The position numbers and the translations under genes are program-made. Shown piece after piece: positions 23,897 to 32,173 of a DNA stretch of 62,385 nt (within the stretch, counting starts at the first letter, position 1; every line of letters starts with the position of its first letter). Location of the stretch: positions 1-62,385 of the forward strand of contig JAFVXA010000018.1 in assembly GCA_017501355.1 (NCBI GenBank), given 5' to 3'. This stretch comes from Oscillospiraceae bacterium. Its GTDB lineage: Bacteria; Bacillota; Clostridia; Oscillospirales; Oscillospiraceae. The notes beneath the pieces were generated by a model, which was given only the letters and a program-made list of their open reading frames with translations, had not been told where the DNA came from and did not search any database.

Positions 23897-24949
23897 ATGA
23901 TTCGTACAACCACATCCGGTGTGCTGAAGGGATATCGCTATAACCTCAACAGCACAAACCGCGCACTGAATAAAGCCCGCGACACGGTGATGACCGGTCG
24001 CACATTCAACTCCTTCTCCGAAGATCCCGCAACGGCAGCCCGTTGCTTCCAGCTTCGCCGCTCTCTGGAGCGGGCAGACAGCCAGTACACCATCGGTCAG
24101 TCCGTGGTGTCCAAGTATCAGGTTGCCTGGGACACGCTGAACAGCGTGGTGGATGATGTGAGCAACGCAGTAAGTGATTCTGCCCTTGCCAGCATTATCA
24201 GCGGTGCCAACGATGCCTCCGGCGGCGGTCGCGCCACTATGGGTGAGCAGCTGACGCAGCTGGCAGAAAGCATCGTCCGCACCATGAACGTAAAGTACGG
24301 CGATAACTTTGTTTTTGCCGGTGCGGACGGTCTGGAGACCCCCCTTGTGTTTGATGCCGAGACCAACACCCTGACCTATCGTGGTCTGGATGTCAGTAAG
24401 GCAGAAAATGCGGATGCGCTGAACTATCTTGCAAACGATGAAAAGAAGTACGCCGATCTGGGTCTTGGTATCACCGAAGAGGCCAACGGCAGTGTCATTG
24501 ACACCAGCGCATTCAATACCGCTCTGCAGGGTATCACCTTCCTCGGCTATGGCGTGGATGAGAGTGATGCACATGGTGACCCCAAAAACATCGTCTGCAT
24601 CATCAACCGCATGGGTCAGATCCTGAAGGGCTGTGACGAGGGCGGCAAATTCGCCTCCTCGGAAGAGGAAGCGGAATTTAAGCGCCTGTTTGGCAAGTTC
24701 GAGGAAGCCTCTTCCTCTCTGACCAACAAGCACGTGGAACTGGATGCCCGTGCCGCATTCCTCAAGAGCAATCAGGCACAGCTCTCCAACACCACCTATT
24801 CCCTGCAGGAGCAGATCATCGGCATGGAAGATGTGGATCCCGCAGATGCCATCACGGCATACTCCTGGGCGCAGTATTGCTACAATGCCGCGCTGAAGGT
24901 GGGCAACAGTATCCTCTCCGAAAGTCTGATGGACTATCTGCGCACTTGA
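23897..24949 (+). CDS. flgL: Hook-filament junction protein FlgL
   Basis: A 350-residue flagellin-like protein. The N-terminal helix has NLNSTNRALNKARDTVMTGRTFNSFSEDPATAARC, a clear FlgL/HAP3 pattern (shown here only by its ends NLNSTN and DPATAA). The C-terminal helix contains ALKVGNSILSESLMDYL. It joins FlgK to the flagellin filament. It follows flgK by 12 bp with AGGAGG upstream. The gene is intact and of near-normal length (about 300 in Bacillus). Confidence 0.93.
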   Translation: MIRTTTSGVLKGYRYNLNSTNRALNKARDTVMTGRTFNSFSEDPATAARCFQLRRSLERADSQYTIGQSVVSKYQVAWDTLNSVVDDVSNAVSDSALASIISGANDASGGGRATMGEQLTQLAESIVRTMNVKYGDNFVFAGADGLETPLVFDAETNTLTYRGLDVSKAENADALNYLANDEKKYADLGLGITEEANGSVIDTSAFNTALQGITFLGYGVDESDAHGDPKNIVCIINRMGQILKGCDEGGKFASSEEEAEFKRLFGKFEEASSSLTNKHVELDARAAFLKSNQAQLSNTTYSLQEQIIGMEDVDPADAITAYSWAQYCYNAALKVGNSILSESLMDYLRT

Positions 24950-25004
24950 TACGCAGTATTTTACAGGAAGTAAATCATAATCACAGGAAGGAGCCTGACT
25001 AAGT

Positions 25005-25613
25005 ATGACCCCATTGATTGAGATCAAGAATGTTCCCATAGAGATCGAAATGAAGATCTCTCATGCCAAGCTGGAGCATACCCGCGGCACGGCTGATCTG
25101 GAAATCTCCCGCGACAAGGGCGGCTTGAGCATCCGCACCAAACCGATTCGCGTCAACATTGATACCTTTGAGGCACGCAACTCCGTTTTCCCCACCACCA
25201 TCACTGCGGTGGAGCAGCAGGCAGAGCGCGGCAAGCAGGCGGTGTACGAAGCCACCGCCACCTATGCCCAGCAGGGTCAGCTGCTTCTCAACGCCAAGAT
25301 CGGTCAGGAGCTGGTGACCCAGTTCGCTGCCGAGTCCGTGATGAAGGATGTCAAGACCAATGTAGGTATCGACTTTATTCCCAAGACAGGCGCCGAGATC
25401 ACCTGGGATCCCGCTGAACTGAATATCCGCTTTGAGATGGATAAGGTCAACTTCGACTGGCGCATGAATCAGCCCCAGTTTGAATTTACCCCCGGTGACA
25501 TTGAACTCTCTGTGACTCAGCGCCCCGATGTGGTCATCACCTATGTGGGCGGTCCCATCTACGTTCCCCGTTCCGCCGATCCCAACTACACACCCATTGA
25601 CGTGGAAGCCTGA
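25005..25613 (+). CDS. DUF6470 protein (YviE homologue)
   Basis: A 202-residue protein of the DUF6470/YviE family, found between flgL and fliW in Bacillus and clostridia. Visible features: an N-terminal beta strand IEIKNVPIEIEMKI, a long helix rich in Gln/Ala (about 62-110), and a C-terminal beta segment with W-D-P-A-E-L-N-I and VNFDWRMNQPQFEF. No signal peptide is seen. Its role is unknown; gene order suggests a cytoplasmic flagellar assembly or FliW/CsrA-linked function. AAGGAG precedes the ATG by about 12 nt. It is followed by fliW after 14 bp. Confidence 0.85.
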   Translation: MTPLIEIKNVPIEIEMKISHAKLEHTRGTADLEISRDKGGLSIRTKPIRVNIDTFEARNSVFPTTITAVEQQAERGKQAVYEATATYAQQGQLLLNAKIGQELVTQFAAESVMKDVKTNVGIDFIPKTGAEITWDPAELNIRFEMDKVNFDWRMNQPQFEFTPGDIELSVTQRPDVVITYVGGPIYVPRSADPNYTPIDVEA

Positions 25614-25627
25614 CAGGAGGGATCGTC

Positions 25628-26080
25628 TTGGAACTGAATACCAGACTTTTCGGAACCATCGACTACACGGAAGAAGATGTGATCTCCTTCCCCAACGGTA
25701 TTCCCAGCTTTGAGGATGAGCATGAATTTCTTCTTCTCCCCATCGCAGGCGGCGAAGAAGCCCTGCTTTGTATGCAGAGCGTCACCACCCCTCACCTCTC
25801 CTTCATTCTGATGAATCCCTTTTCTCTCGATCAGAGCTATGCTCCCGTCTTGAAGGAAAGCGAGCGCAGTGCTCTTCAGGTGGAGCGGGATCAGGAACTG
25901 TGCTTCCATGTGCTGTGCGCCATGAAGCGCCCCCTGCCTGACAGCACCATCAACCTGAAGTGTCCCATCGCAGTGAACCCCGACAAGCGCATTGCGATGC
26001 AGATCATTCTGGATACGGATGAATACCACATGCGCCATCCGCTTTCTCAGTTTGTTCCGAAGGAGGCTGCGCCGTGCTGA
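25628..26080 (+). CDS. fliW: Flagellar assembly factor FliW (CsrA antagonist)
   Basis: 150 residues starting at TTG 25628, with AGGAGGG 6 nt upstream. It matches FliW across its length: FGTIDYTEEDVISFPNGIPSFE at the N-terminus, a central LLCMQSV strand and the C-terminal NLKCPIAVNP motif. FliW binds either flagellin or CsrA. When flagellin is exported, freed FliW removes CsrA from flagellin mRNA and translation resumes. Its stop overlaps the csrA start by 7 nt, so the two are made together. Confidence 0.94.
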   Translation: MELNTRLFGTIDYTEEDVISFPNGIPSFEDEHEFLLLPIAGGEEALLCMQSVTTPHLSFILMNPFSLDQSYAPVLKESERSALQVERDQELCFHVLCAMKRPLPDSTINLKCPIAVNPDKRIAMQIILDTDEYHMRHPLSQFVPKEAAPC

Positions 26081-26331
26081 TTTTGCAACGAAAAGCCGGT
26101 CAGTCTCTCCGCATCGGAGAAAATATCACGGTCACCATCGTGGCAGTGGAGAATAACCGTGTTCGCATCGCTATCGACGCCCCCACGGATATCTCCATTC
26201 TCCGCAGCGAGCTGATCGAAGCCATCGCCGCCAACCGGGAAGCTGCCCTGCAGGATACCGCTGCAAGCGAGCTTCTGGCACTGATTGGCGGCAAGCCGGA
26301 GGCAGGGTCTCCCGCCCCTCGAAAGGATTGA
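26074..26331 (+). CDS. csrA: RNA-binding translational repressor CsrA
   Basis: 85 residues starting at GTG 26074 inside the end of fliW. The beta-strand core (LILQRKAGQSLRIG; VTIVAVENNRVRIAIDAP) carries the RNA-contacting Leu4/Arg6 and Arg44. A Firmicute-style C-terminal extension (about 55-85), which FliW contacts in Bacillus, is present. The dimer binds GGA motifs in leaders and blocks translation; the flagellin leader is the known target in Bacillus, but it lies outside this window. Start codon and overlap imply coupling to fliW. Confidence 0.95.
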   Translation: MLILQRKAGQSLRIGENITVTIVAVENNRVRIAIDAPTDISILRSELIEAIAANREAALQDTAASELLALIGGKPEAGSPAPRKD

Positions 26332-26335
26332 TACT

Positions 26336-26521
26336 ATGCAGAACATGATCATTGAAACGGCACAGGCAATGAACAGCATTCAGCTTGCCATGGCACACTC
26401 CATCGCCGTGACGGATCTCGCCATGGAAACCACTGCCGATCTGGCGCAGCAGGCGGTCAGTCAGATGATGCCTTCTGTTGCCCCCGTGCCTGCAGGTACT
26501 TTTATCGATACCTACGCATAA
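26336..26521 (+). CDS. YjfB-like putative motility protein
   Basis: A 61-residue protein that fits the YjfB family (putative motility protein): a short N-terminal helix with Ala/Met pattern (AQAMNSIQLAMAHSIAV), then LAMETTADLAQQAV and a short Pro-containing tail. The ATG at 26336 follows AAAGGATTG; an upstream in-frame ATG at 26285 lies inside csrA and is rejected. It is the last gene before a strong terminator and probably part of the flgM operon. YjfB homologues are sigma-D controlled in Bacillus; function is unknown. Confidence 0.72.
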   Translation: MQNMIIETAQAMNSIQLAMAHSIAVTDLAMETTADLAQQAVSQMMPSVAPVPAGTFIDTYA

Positions 26522-26530
26522 GAAAACGTT

Positions 26531-26580
26531 AAAGCAGCCGCTTTCCGAATAAATCATCGGAGAGCGGCTGCTTTCTTGTT
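26531..26580 (+). terminator. Intrinsic terminator of the flgM-csrA operon
   Basis: A 12-bp outer stem (26531-26542 with 26563-26574) with further pairing inside is followed by a T-rich run. Confidence 0.9.
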
Positions 26581-26613
26581 GCAGGGCGAAAAGACTTTTT
26601 CGATACACTGAAA

Positions 26614-26638
26614 CGAGGGATGCCATAGGCATCCCTCG
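26614..26638. terminator. Second terminator, shared with the converging gene
   Basis: A perfect 11-bp stem (26614-26624 with 26628-26638, loop ATA). The plus-strand T run is TCTTTGTT; on the minus strand only TTTC follows, so it is a moderate terminator for the gene at 26645-27793. Confidence 0.75.
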
Positions 26639-26644
26639 TCTTTG

Positions 26645-27793
26645 TTATTCCTGTTCGATTGCAAGCAGAGAACCATCGTCCTGCACAGCATAGATCGTAT
26701 GACCACCGTTGGCAAGCAGATACTGTCCCTCAAACACATTGGTGCCGCTCTCGCTCTTGCTGTAAACATACATACGCATAGCGGGCGCACCCTCCACCAT
26801 CACCGAACCGTCAATGGGGAATACCAGATAGGGCTCCATACTCTCACCCTCAAGCCCCAACAGCTCGGGAGGCAGAGAATACATGTGGTCCACCGCCTCT
26901 GCCAGTGTCATCGGCTCGGGAGGAGGCGGGATCACGATCGCGCCTTCGATCATGGCAGGTGTGATGCGGAGCGCTTCCTCATCCCACTCAATGCGAAGGG
27001 ATGTCAGAAATTCTCCCTCCAGCTCCTTGCTCTCAGAGGGCACGTATTCCATGTGCTTTTCCTCGCCCTTCTCCGCAAGATTCACTTCCTCCACATAGTC
27101 CTTCCCCTGCACAGGGCGCACCAGATGGAGACTGCCGCTGGGCTCAGTGAACTTCGGCTTTCGGATCTCGATCATTTCCTCATCCACAGGCACAAAACCA
27201 AAATCCTCTGCCATCAGCAGCTCGCAGTAGAGCTGCAAACGCTCCACGTTGGCACCCTCACCCGTGTAGATGTAGGTCGTGTAGGCAGGAGGCAAGACAA
27301 GCTCTTCCTCCTCGGCGGGTGCTTCTTCCGCACCCTCCTCAGCTTCGCCGGTCTCTTCCTCATCTATGGCTGCGCCAAGCTGCTCCACAGTGGGACCTGC
27401 CTCCACCTCAGCTTCTGCCTCCGCAGCTGCCAGTTCCTCTGCCAGCGCCATCAGCTCTTCCTCTGTGGGGGTATGGGCTTTCACGACCACGCTCCGTCCC
27501 ACAGGCAGTGCCATGATCTCAAGTCCCTCATCCAGCGCATACGCCGTGGGCGCACTGATCACGGGATCTTCCTTGACGACCTCCTCCTCAACAGGGGGGT
27601 CTTCCCCTTCGGGATCATCCCCTCTGCCGCGCAGGAAGAAGAACGCTGCCGCCGCGATGGCAAGCACCACCAGCAGGAGAATCAGTTTCTTTTTGGAAAG
27701 TCCCTTTTTACCCGGGGCTTTTTCCTTCTTGACCTTATTCTTCCTGCCCTTTATTTTCTTTTCTTTCTTTTCCTGTTTGTCCTTCTTTTTCAA
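26645..27793 (-). CDS. Single-span membrane protein of unknown function
   Basis: 382 residues from a TTG start with GGAGGTG 8 nt upstream. A very Lys-rich cytoplasmic tail (1-36) leads to one transmembrane helix (about 37-54), a Glu/Ala-rich acidic linker (55-160) and a mixed outer region (160-382) containing LHLVRPVQGKDYVEEVNL and a C-terminal beta segment (MRMYVYSKSESGTNVFEGQY). The basic tail before the helix predicts the C-terminus outside. I recognise no family. It follows the FtsA/PilM-like gene by 28 bp and ends the ABC/FapA/CheY/FtsA-like operon, so it may anchor that ATPase to the membrane, as PilN does for PilM (inference). Confidence 0.7.
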   Translation of the reverse strand: MKKKDKQEKKEKKIKGRKNKVKKEKAPGKKGLSKKKLILLLVVLAIAAAAFFFLRGRGDDPEGEDPPVEEEVVKEDPVISAPTAYALDEGLEIMALPVGRSVVVKAHTPTEEELMALAEELAAAEAEAEVEAGPTVEQLGAAIDEEETGEAEEGAEEAPAEEEELVLPPAYTTYIYTGEGANVERLQLYCELLMAEDFGFVPVDEEMIEIRKPKFTEPSGSLHLVRPVQGKDYVEEVNLAEKGEEKHMEYVPSESKELEGEFLTSLRIEWDEEALRITPAMIEGAIVIPPPPEPMTLAEAVDHMYSLPPELLGLEGESMEPYLVFPIDGSVMVEGAPAMRMYVYSKSESGTNVFEGQYLLANGGHTIYAVQDDGSLLAIEQE

Positions 27794-27821
27794 CTGCCTC
27801 GCACCTCCATCCCCTTCTTAA

Positions 27822-29723
27822 TCAGGGGCAGTAGATGTCCACCTTATCTCCCTTGCTGAGGATGAAGCGGAACCCCTGTTCCTCTCCGTTCACTTCCAGC
27901 TTCACCAATCTGTCCAGATGTTCAAAGTCGATGCCGGAAAGCTGCAGGAGATCCATCAAATAGTAAGGCTGTCCATCCTCCTTGGGGGAAAGAACCAGCG
28001 TTTCGTTGTTGAGCGTCAGCTCCAGCGGCTCGCCTTCCTTGCGAACCTGCACCACTGCACCTTCTTCGGACGCTTTTGCCTCTGCGGTCTCCGCTTTTTC
28101 TGCCACAGGTTCTTCCACACGGACCTCTGCGCTCTTGCTCACGGGGGCTGCTTTTTCCAGTGTCAGGATCACGTCGTTGGTCTCCAGCTGGCGATCCAGA
28201 TCCGCCTCCTGATTGTTCAGCAGCACGCGACCATAGGCGGGCTGACCGCCCAGAAGCTCACGCAGGGTCTTGCGTGCATCCTGACCATGTCTTGCAGGGA
28301 TAAAGGTGATCTCGTCGCCCGCATGGATCAGCGTGGTAATGGGACACTCTGCGCCATTGACAGCAAGCACCGCAGGCACTGCGGGTTCGCCGCGCAGGGT
28401 CACTCGGCGACCATCCAGCATCACAGACAGGTTCCTGCCGGATCTGCCGATCATGTCCTGATAGGTATAGCCGTTCATCAGCAACACGTCCTGCACCGTC
28501 AGCACGCCGCTGCGGAAGAGCTTCGCCTGCTCCCCATTGAGCTTGATGAGATAATTATCGTTCAGCAGACCCAAGCCTGCGGAGATCGCAATGCCAAGAG
28601 GCGTGGTATATTCCGGATTTTCCAGATCCACCGCTTCGGAAAACGCGCTCTTTTCAAAGTTGTTGCCGGCAACTGCCACGCGGCGCTCATCCATGCCAAG
28701 GCAGCCTGCCACCTTTTCACGCAGACCCTCCAGCTTGCTGCCGCCGCCTGCAAGGAACAGTGCCGAGGGCAGCATGGTGTTGACCTCCAGCACCTGCTTG
28801 GCGATCGCCTCTGCGAGACGTTCCATGGGCTCCTGAATGGCGGCGTTAAATTCCTCCGCCGTCACCTCATTGTCAAAGCCCAGGATATCCCGATAGCGCA
28901 CGCTGCTCTGCCCCTTCATGCCGCGCTTGATGGTCTCTGCCGTGGCAAAGTCCACCAGAAATGCCCGCATGACAGCCTCAGTGATCTCGTCACCTGCGAT
29001 GGTCGCCATGGTATAGCCCACCACGCTGCCGCCGCGGCAGACGGCAATATCCGTTGTACCTGCGCCGATATCCACCAGTGCCAGATTCAGCAGGCGCAGC
29101 TCCGCGGGGATCGCCGCGTTCATGGCGGCGATAGGCTCCAGCGTCACGCTCACGATCTGCAGGTCTGCCATCTTCATGGCAGAATACAGACTCTCCACCA
29201 CTTCACCGGGGAGGAAAGTGGCGACAATATCCACTTCCACCTTCTGTCCCTTATGATCGAGAGGGTTGTTCAGCGGATAGTTGTCCAGACGGTACTGCGC
29301 CACCGTATAGCCTACGAGGAACAGCCGTCTCCAGGTGTCACTGCTCTTCTGCAGTCCTTCCTCCGCGTTGGAGACCGCACCTGCCTCCAGGCGGCTGATC
29401 AGTTCCTGCGTCACGACCTGATCCTCTTCCGCTTCCAGACAGAACGCGCCCTTCTGGGTCTGCAGGGAACGACCTGCCGCCGCAACGCAGACTTTTTTCA
29501 GCGCCACACCCAGACGCTCCTCCAGACGCCCCGTCACTGTGCGTGCCAGCTCCGCCACCTGACGGATATTGTCGATCTGACCGTCTGCCATGGAGCGCTC
29601 TGCGTGCTCTGCCACTTCCACTGCCAGCACCTTCAGCTTGCCGCCGCAGGGCTCGCCCACAACACCCACGATGCTGCGTGTGCCGATATCCAGCGCATAT
29701 ACCAGTTCTCTGTTCTCAACCAT
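27822..29723 (-). CDS. FtsA/PilM-like actin-fold ATPase with C-terminal beta-grasp-like extension
   Basis: 633 residues. The actin-like ATPase core (about 1-380) has phosphate-1 motif LDIGTRSIVGVVG (about 11-23), an FtsA-style SHS2/1C insertion, phosphate-2 motif VDIGAGTTDIAVC (about 221-233) and adenosine motif LFLAGGGSKLEG. After it come two possible ubiquitin-like segments (VNGAECPITTLIHAGDEITFIP; LEVNGEEQGFRFILSKGDKVDIY) separated by a Glu/Ala linker (about 515-560). True FtsA ends in a membrane-targeting helix, which is absent here. The neighbours are a CheY-like protein upstream and a membrane protein downstream, not ftsZ, so a divisome role is unlikely. AAGGAG precedes the ATG by about 9 nt. 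Confidence 0.78.
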   Translation of the reverse strand: MVENRELVYALDIGTRSIVGVVGEPCGGKLKVLAVEVAEHAERSMADGQIDNIRQVAELARTVTGRLEERLGVALKKVCVAAAGRSLQTQKGAFCLEAEEDQVVTQELISRLEAGAVSNAEEGLQKSSDTWRRLFLVGYTVAQYRLDNYPLNNPLDHKGQKVEVDIVATFLPGEVVESLYSAMKMADLQIVSVTLEPIAAMNAAIPAELRLLNLALVDIGAGTTDIAVCRGGSVVGYTMATIAGDEITEAVMRAFLVDFATAETIKRGMKGQSSVRYRDILGFDNEVTAEEFNAAIQEPMERLAEAIAKQVLEVNTMLPSALFLAGGGSKLEGLREKVAGCLGMDERRVAVAGNNFEKSAFSEAVDLENPEYTTPLGIAISAGLGLLNDNYLIKLNGEQAKLFRSGVLTVQDVLLMNGYTYQDMIGRSGRNLSVMLDGRRVTLRGEPAVPAVLAVNGAECPITTLIHAGDEITFIPARHGQDARKTLRELLGGQPAYGRVLLNNQEADLDRQLETNDVILTLEKAAPVSKSAEVRVEEPVAEKAETAEAKASEEGAVVQVRKEGEPLELTLNNETLVLSPKEDGQPYYLMDLLQLSGIDFEHLDRLVKLEVNGEEQGFRFILSKGDKVDIYCP

Positions 29724-29736
29724 ACACCTTAGCTCC

Positions 29737-30117
29737 TTACTTCGATCCGGCGCATTTCAGCGCACCATACAGTCCTTCCAGCAAGGTCTCCTTGGTAAAG
29801 GGTTTGAACAGGAAGCCCTTTGCACCGATCTTTGCCGCACTGTTGATCATATCTTCATACGCCATGGAGGAGACCATGAACACATTGGCATCCGGCCAGC
29901 GCTTCATCATCGCCTCTGCCGCCTCCAGTCCGCTCATACCGGGCATCACAATATCAATCGTCACGAGATCCGGCTTTACGGCTTCATACTGCTCCAGCGC
30001 ATCCTCGCCGGTGCGGCAGAATGCAACGATCTCAATGTCCGTATCCTCCAGCATTTTACTCATTTCCATATAGATCACGCGAGAGTCATCCACAACCATG
30101 ATTCTATGCTTTTTCAT
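29737..30117 (-). CDS. CheY-like single-domain response regulator (second CheY)
   Basis: A 126-residue receiver with no output domain. Acidic pair Asp10-Asp11, phospho-acceptor Asp55 (TIDIVMPG), switch Ser83/Ser84 (MVSSM) and Lys105 (FKPF) are all present. The aromatic switch position is Phe103 in GFLFKPF. It differs clearly from the CheY at 50442-50810. It lies between FapA and the FtsA/PilM-like gene with 13 bp to the latter, so its partner is likely one of these rather than the flagellar switch. No histidine kinase gene is adjacent; CheA could phosphorylate it. The Shine-Dalgarno GAGAGGAG is 7 nt before the ATG. Confidence 0.9.
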   Translation of the reverse strand: MKKHRIMVVDDSRVIYMEMSKMLEDTDIEIVAFCRTGEDALEQYEAVKPDLVTIDIVMPGMSGLEAAEAMMKRWPDANVFMVSSMAYEDMINSAAKIGAKGFLFKPFTKETLLEGLYGALKCAGSK

Positions 30118-30176
30118 CTTTAGCTCCTCTCGTTTCCCGTTTTTTGTATCACTGCGTCACGAAACTCCGCCGCCGA

Positions 30177-32003
30177 TCAGAGGACTTCCTTCAAGCAGCG
30201 CTCACTCTCACTGTATGCCACTCTGCAGTGAACCACATTGGTTTTTGCCGTCCACGTGGCGTTATTCACCTGCAGCGTGGTAACGGGGTAGACCAGATCA
30301 CACTCCAGTCGGCAGTGACTGAGATCTGCCGTCTGCTCCTCCAGCGTTTCGATGCGTTTGACCGCCTGCTGTTCCTTCATGGCAAGAACAGAGCGTCTCA
30401 TGCGCGCCTTGGCAATACGGGGGTCGCTGCCCTCCATGCCCTGCCGCGCCTCCAGATAGGCAAGCTGACGATCCAGCTCTGCACTTTCTTTGCGGTTGGA
30501 CTCCAGCTCGCTCCTCAGATTCAGCAGCTCTGCCTGCACCACGGGCAGCGTGCCCATGGTCAGCTCCGTGCGGCGACCGGATTCCGCACCGATCATCTTT
30601 GCGCGGATACCGGTGGCGGCAACCAACGCACCGCCCACCACGCTCCCGCGACCGGAGGTCACGTCAATGATACCGTCGCTATGAACCTGCGAGTTCATAA
30701 TGCAGTCCGAATACACGCACTTTCCGGCGTAGATCACGCAGCTCTCCAGATATTTCGCGCGAAGGGTGCCCTGACATTTCAGCAGCGCACGGTTATCGCC
30801 CACCACACCCTTGGTGATGAGCAGATCGCCGCCGGCTTCCACCGTTGCCGCTTCCACAAGACCGTCCACTGTCACAGAGCCGGTAGCGATCACACTGAAG
30901 TTTTCGCGCACGTCGCCCTTCACGTGTACATCGCCCGTGAAGTCGATATTGCCCGTTTCATAGTCCACATCGCCGGGGATCTCCATCACCGGACGCACAT
31001 GAAAGCCATCGCCCTTGAACTCCAGATTGCCATCCATGGTGGCAACCAGCTTCAAGCCGTCCTCTGTAATGGTGGTATTTCTGCCCTTGGGCACCTTTGC
31101 GGCGCGCACCGCCTTGGGCTGGATCACCTTGCCGTCCACAGAAAGCCCCGGTGTACCCTCCACAGGTAGAATGATATCACAAATCACCGTATCTTTGTAG
31201 ACCTGACGCACATAATTACTGGATCTATAATCCGCAACGCCATCTTCGTCCAGCTTGACCTCATACTCCTGCACGCGGGAGAACAGCTCCACCACGCTGC
31301 CATTGGTGCCCTCCACAGCGGGCGTACCAACGGCAATGGGGATCATCTTGAAATAGGGGGTCTGCACAGAAATGCCCGTCATCTGCGCCGTGTCGATACC
31401 GGAGGTCACCTGCTGGGTCTGCAGCGCGCGCCCAAGCTCATCCATGCGCAGCTCACCCTTGCCGCAGGGAGGCAGAATGAGCAGCCAAGCCACCAGCTTA
31501 TCACGGGAGAGATACACCAGATACTGGGCATTCATGTCCACCTCTCTGGGCGCAACTTGAATGTTATCGGGATTCTCCCCCTTCTCCTTTGCTCTCTTGC
31601 GGGCTTCCTCCTGCTCCTTCGCCGCCTGCGTCTTGGCAGCATTCTTCTCCTTTTCGAGAATCTGGAGATGGCGCTTCGCATGGAGCTCCAGCTGCAGATT
31701 GATACGCGCCCACTCCTGCTCCAGCTTCGCCAGATCCAGTCCATGACCTTCGCCGCTTTCATGCAGCATATCTGTCAGCGACAGGCTCGGGGGCATCCGG
31801 TCACCTGCCCAGTAGCGCCAGAGCTGCAGCAGACTTCCCGTCATGGTATGAAAGGCAGGCGAAAATCTTTCGACCTTTGGCTCTTCCTTCCGTTCCGTTT
31901 TGACTTCTTTTGCTACTTCTTCCACGACTTCTTCCGTCGTTTCTTCAGAAAACAGCGATTTAAAGAAACCTTTCAGACCTTTTCCTTCCTTGTTTTCGGC
32001 CAT
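30177..32003 (-). CDS. FapA/DUF342 family protein
   Basis: 608 residues from the ATG at 32001-32003 (MAENKEGKG), 9 nt after AAGAAGGGAG; the frame upstream to 32054 lacks a ribosome binding site. A charged N-terminus with a Phe-rich start is followed by an adaptor region and the FapA beta-helix core (about 260-460; VTVDGLVEAATVEAGGDLLITKG and similar Val/Gly-spaced strands) and a coiled coil (about 480-560; ELLNLRSELESNRKESAELDRQLAYLEAR). FapA proteins polymerise or scaffold in several bacteria and regulate polar kinases in Vibrio. Here the gene precedes a CheY-like and an FtsA/PilM-like gene. Confidence 0.85.
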   Translation of the reverse strand: MAENKEGKGLKGFFKSLFSEETTEEVVEEVAKEVKTERKEEPKVERFSPAFHTMTGSLLQLWRYWAGDRMPPSLSLTDMLHESGEGHGLDLAKLEQEWARINLQLELHAKRHLQILEKEKNAAKTQAAKEQEEARKRAKEKGENPDNIQVAPREVDMNAQYLVYLSRDKLVAWLLILPPCGKGELRMDELGRALQTQQVTSGIDTAQMTGISVQTPYFKMIPIAVGTPAVEGTNGSVVELFSRVQEYEVKLDEDGVADYRSSNYVRQVYKDTVICDIILPVEGTPGLSVDGKVIQPKAVRAAKVPKGRNTTITEDGLKLVATMDGNLEFKGDGFHVRPVMEIPGDVDYETGNIDFTGDVHVKGDVRENFSVIATGSVTVDGLVEAATVEAGGDLLITKGVVGDNRALLKCQGTLRAKYLESCVIYAGKCVYSDCIMNSQVHSDGIIDVTSGRGSVVGGALVAATGIRAKMIGAESGRRTELTMGTLPVVQAELLNLRSELESNRKESAELDRQLAYLEARQGMEGSDPRIAKARMRRSVLAMKEQQAVKRIETLEEQTADLSHCRLECDLVYPVTTLQVNNATWTAKTNVVHCRVAYSESERCLKEVL

Positions 32004-32173
32004 GCGTGTTCTCCCTTCTTCGGTCTGCTGCCGTGGGCAGCAGCGCCGCTTCACACCGTCGGCATCCCTTGCGGCGGATCCTTCCGCGTATCCTCAAGGC
32101 TGCCGAACCCTTCCAACTCTCTCTGCTTCTTAAAAGCCGCAGCGTATCGCTTCACCCTGCAATCCCCTGCTGC

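Noticed and set aside
20936-25039. A 1367-codon minus-strand open frame
   Set aside because: It lies antisense to flgM-flgN-flgK-flgL, all of which have clear families and ribosome sites.
27822-29723. Cell division protein FtsA
   Set aside because: No ftsZ or division genes nearby, no C-terminal membrane helix, and a different C-terminal extension. PilM/FtsA-like is the safer call.
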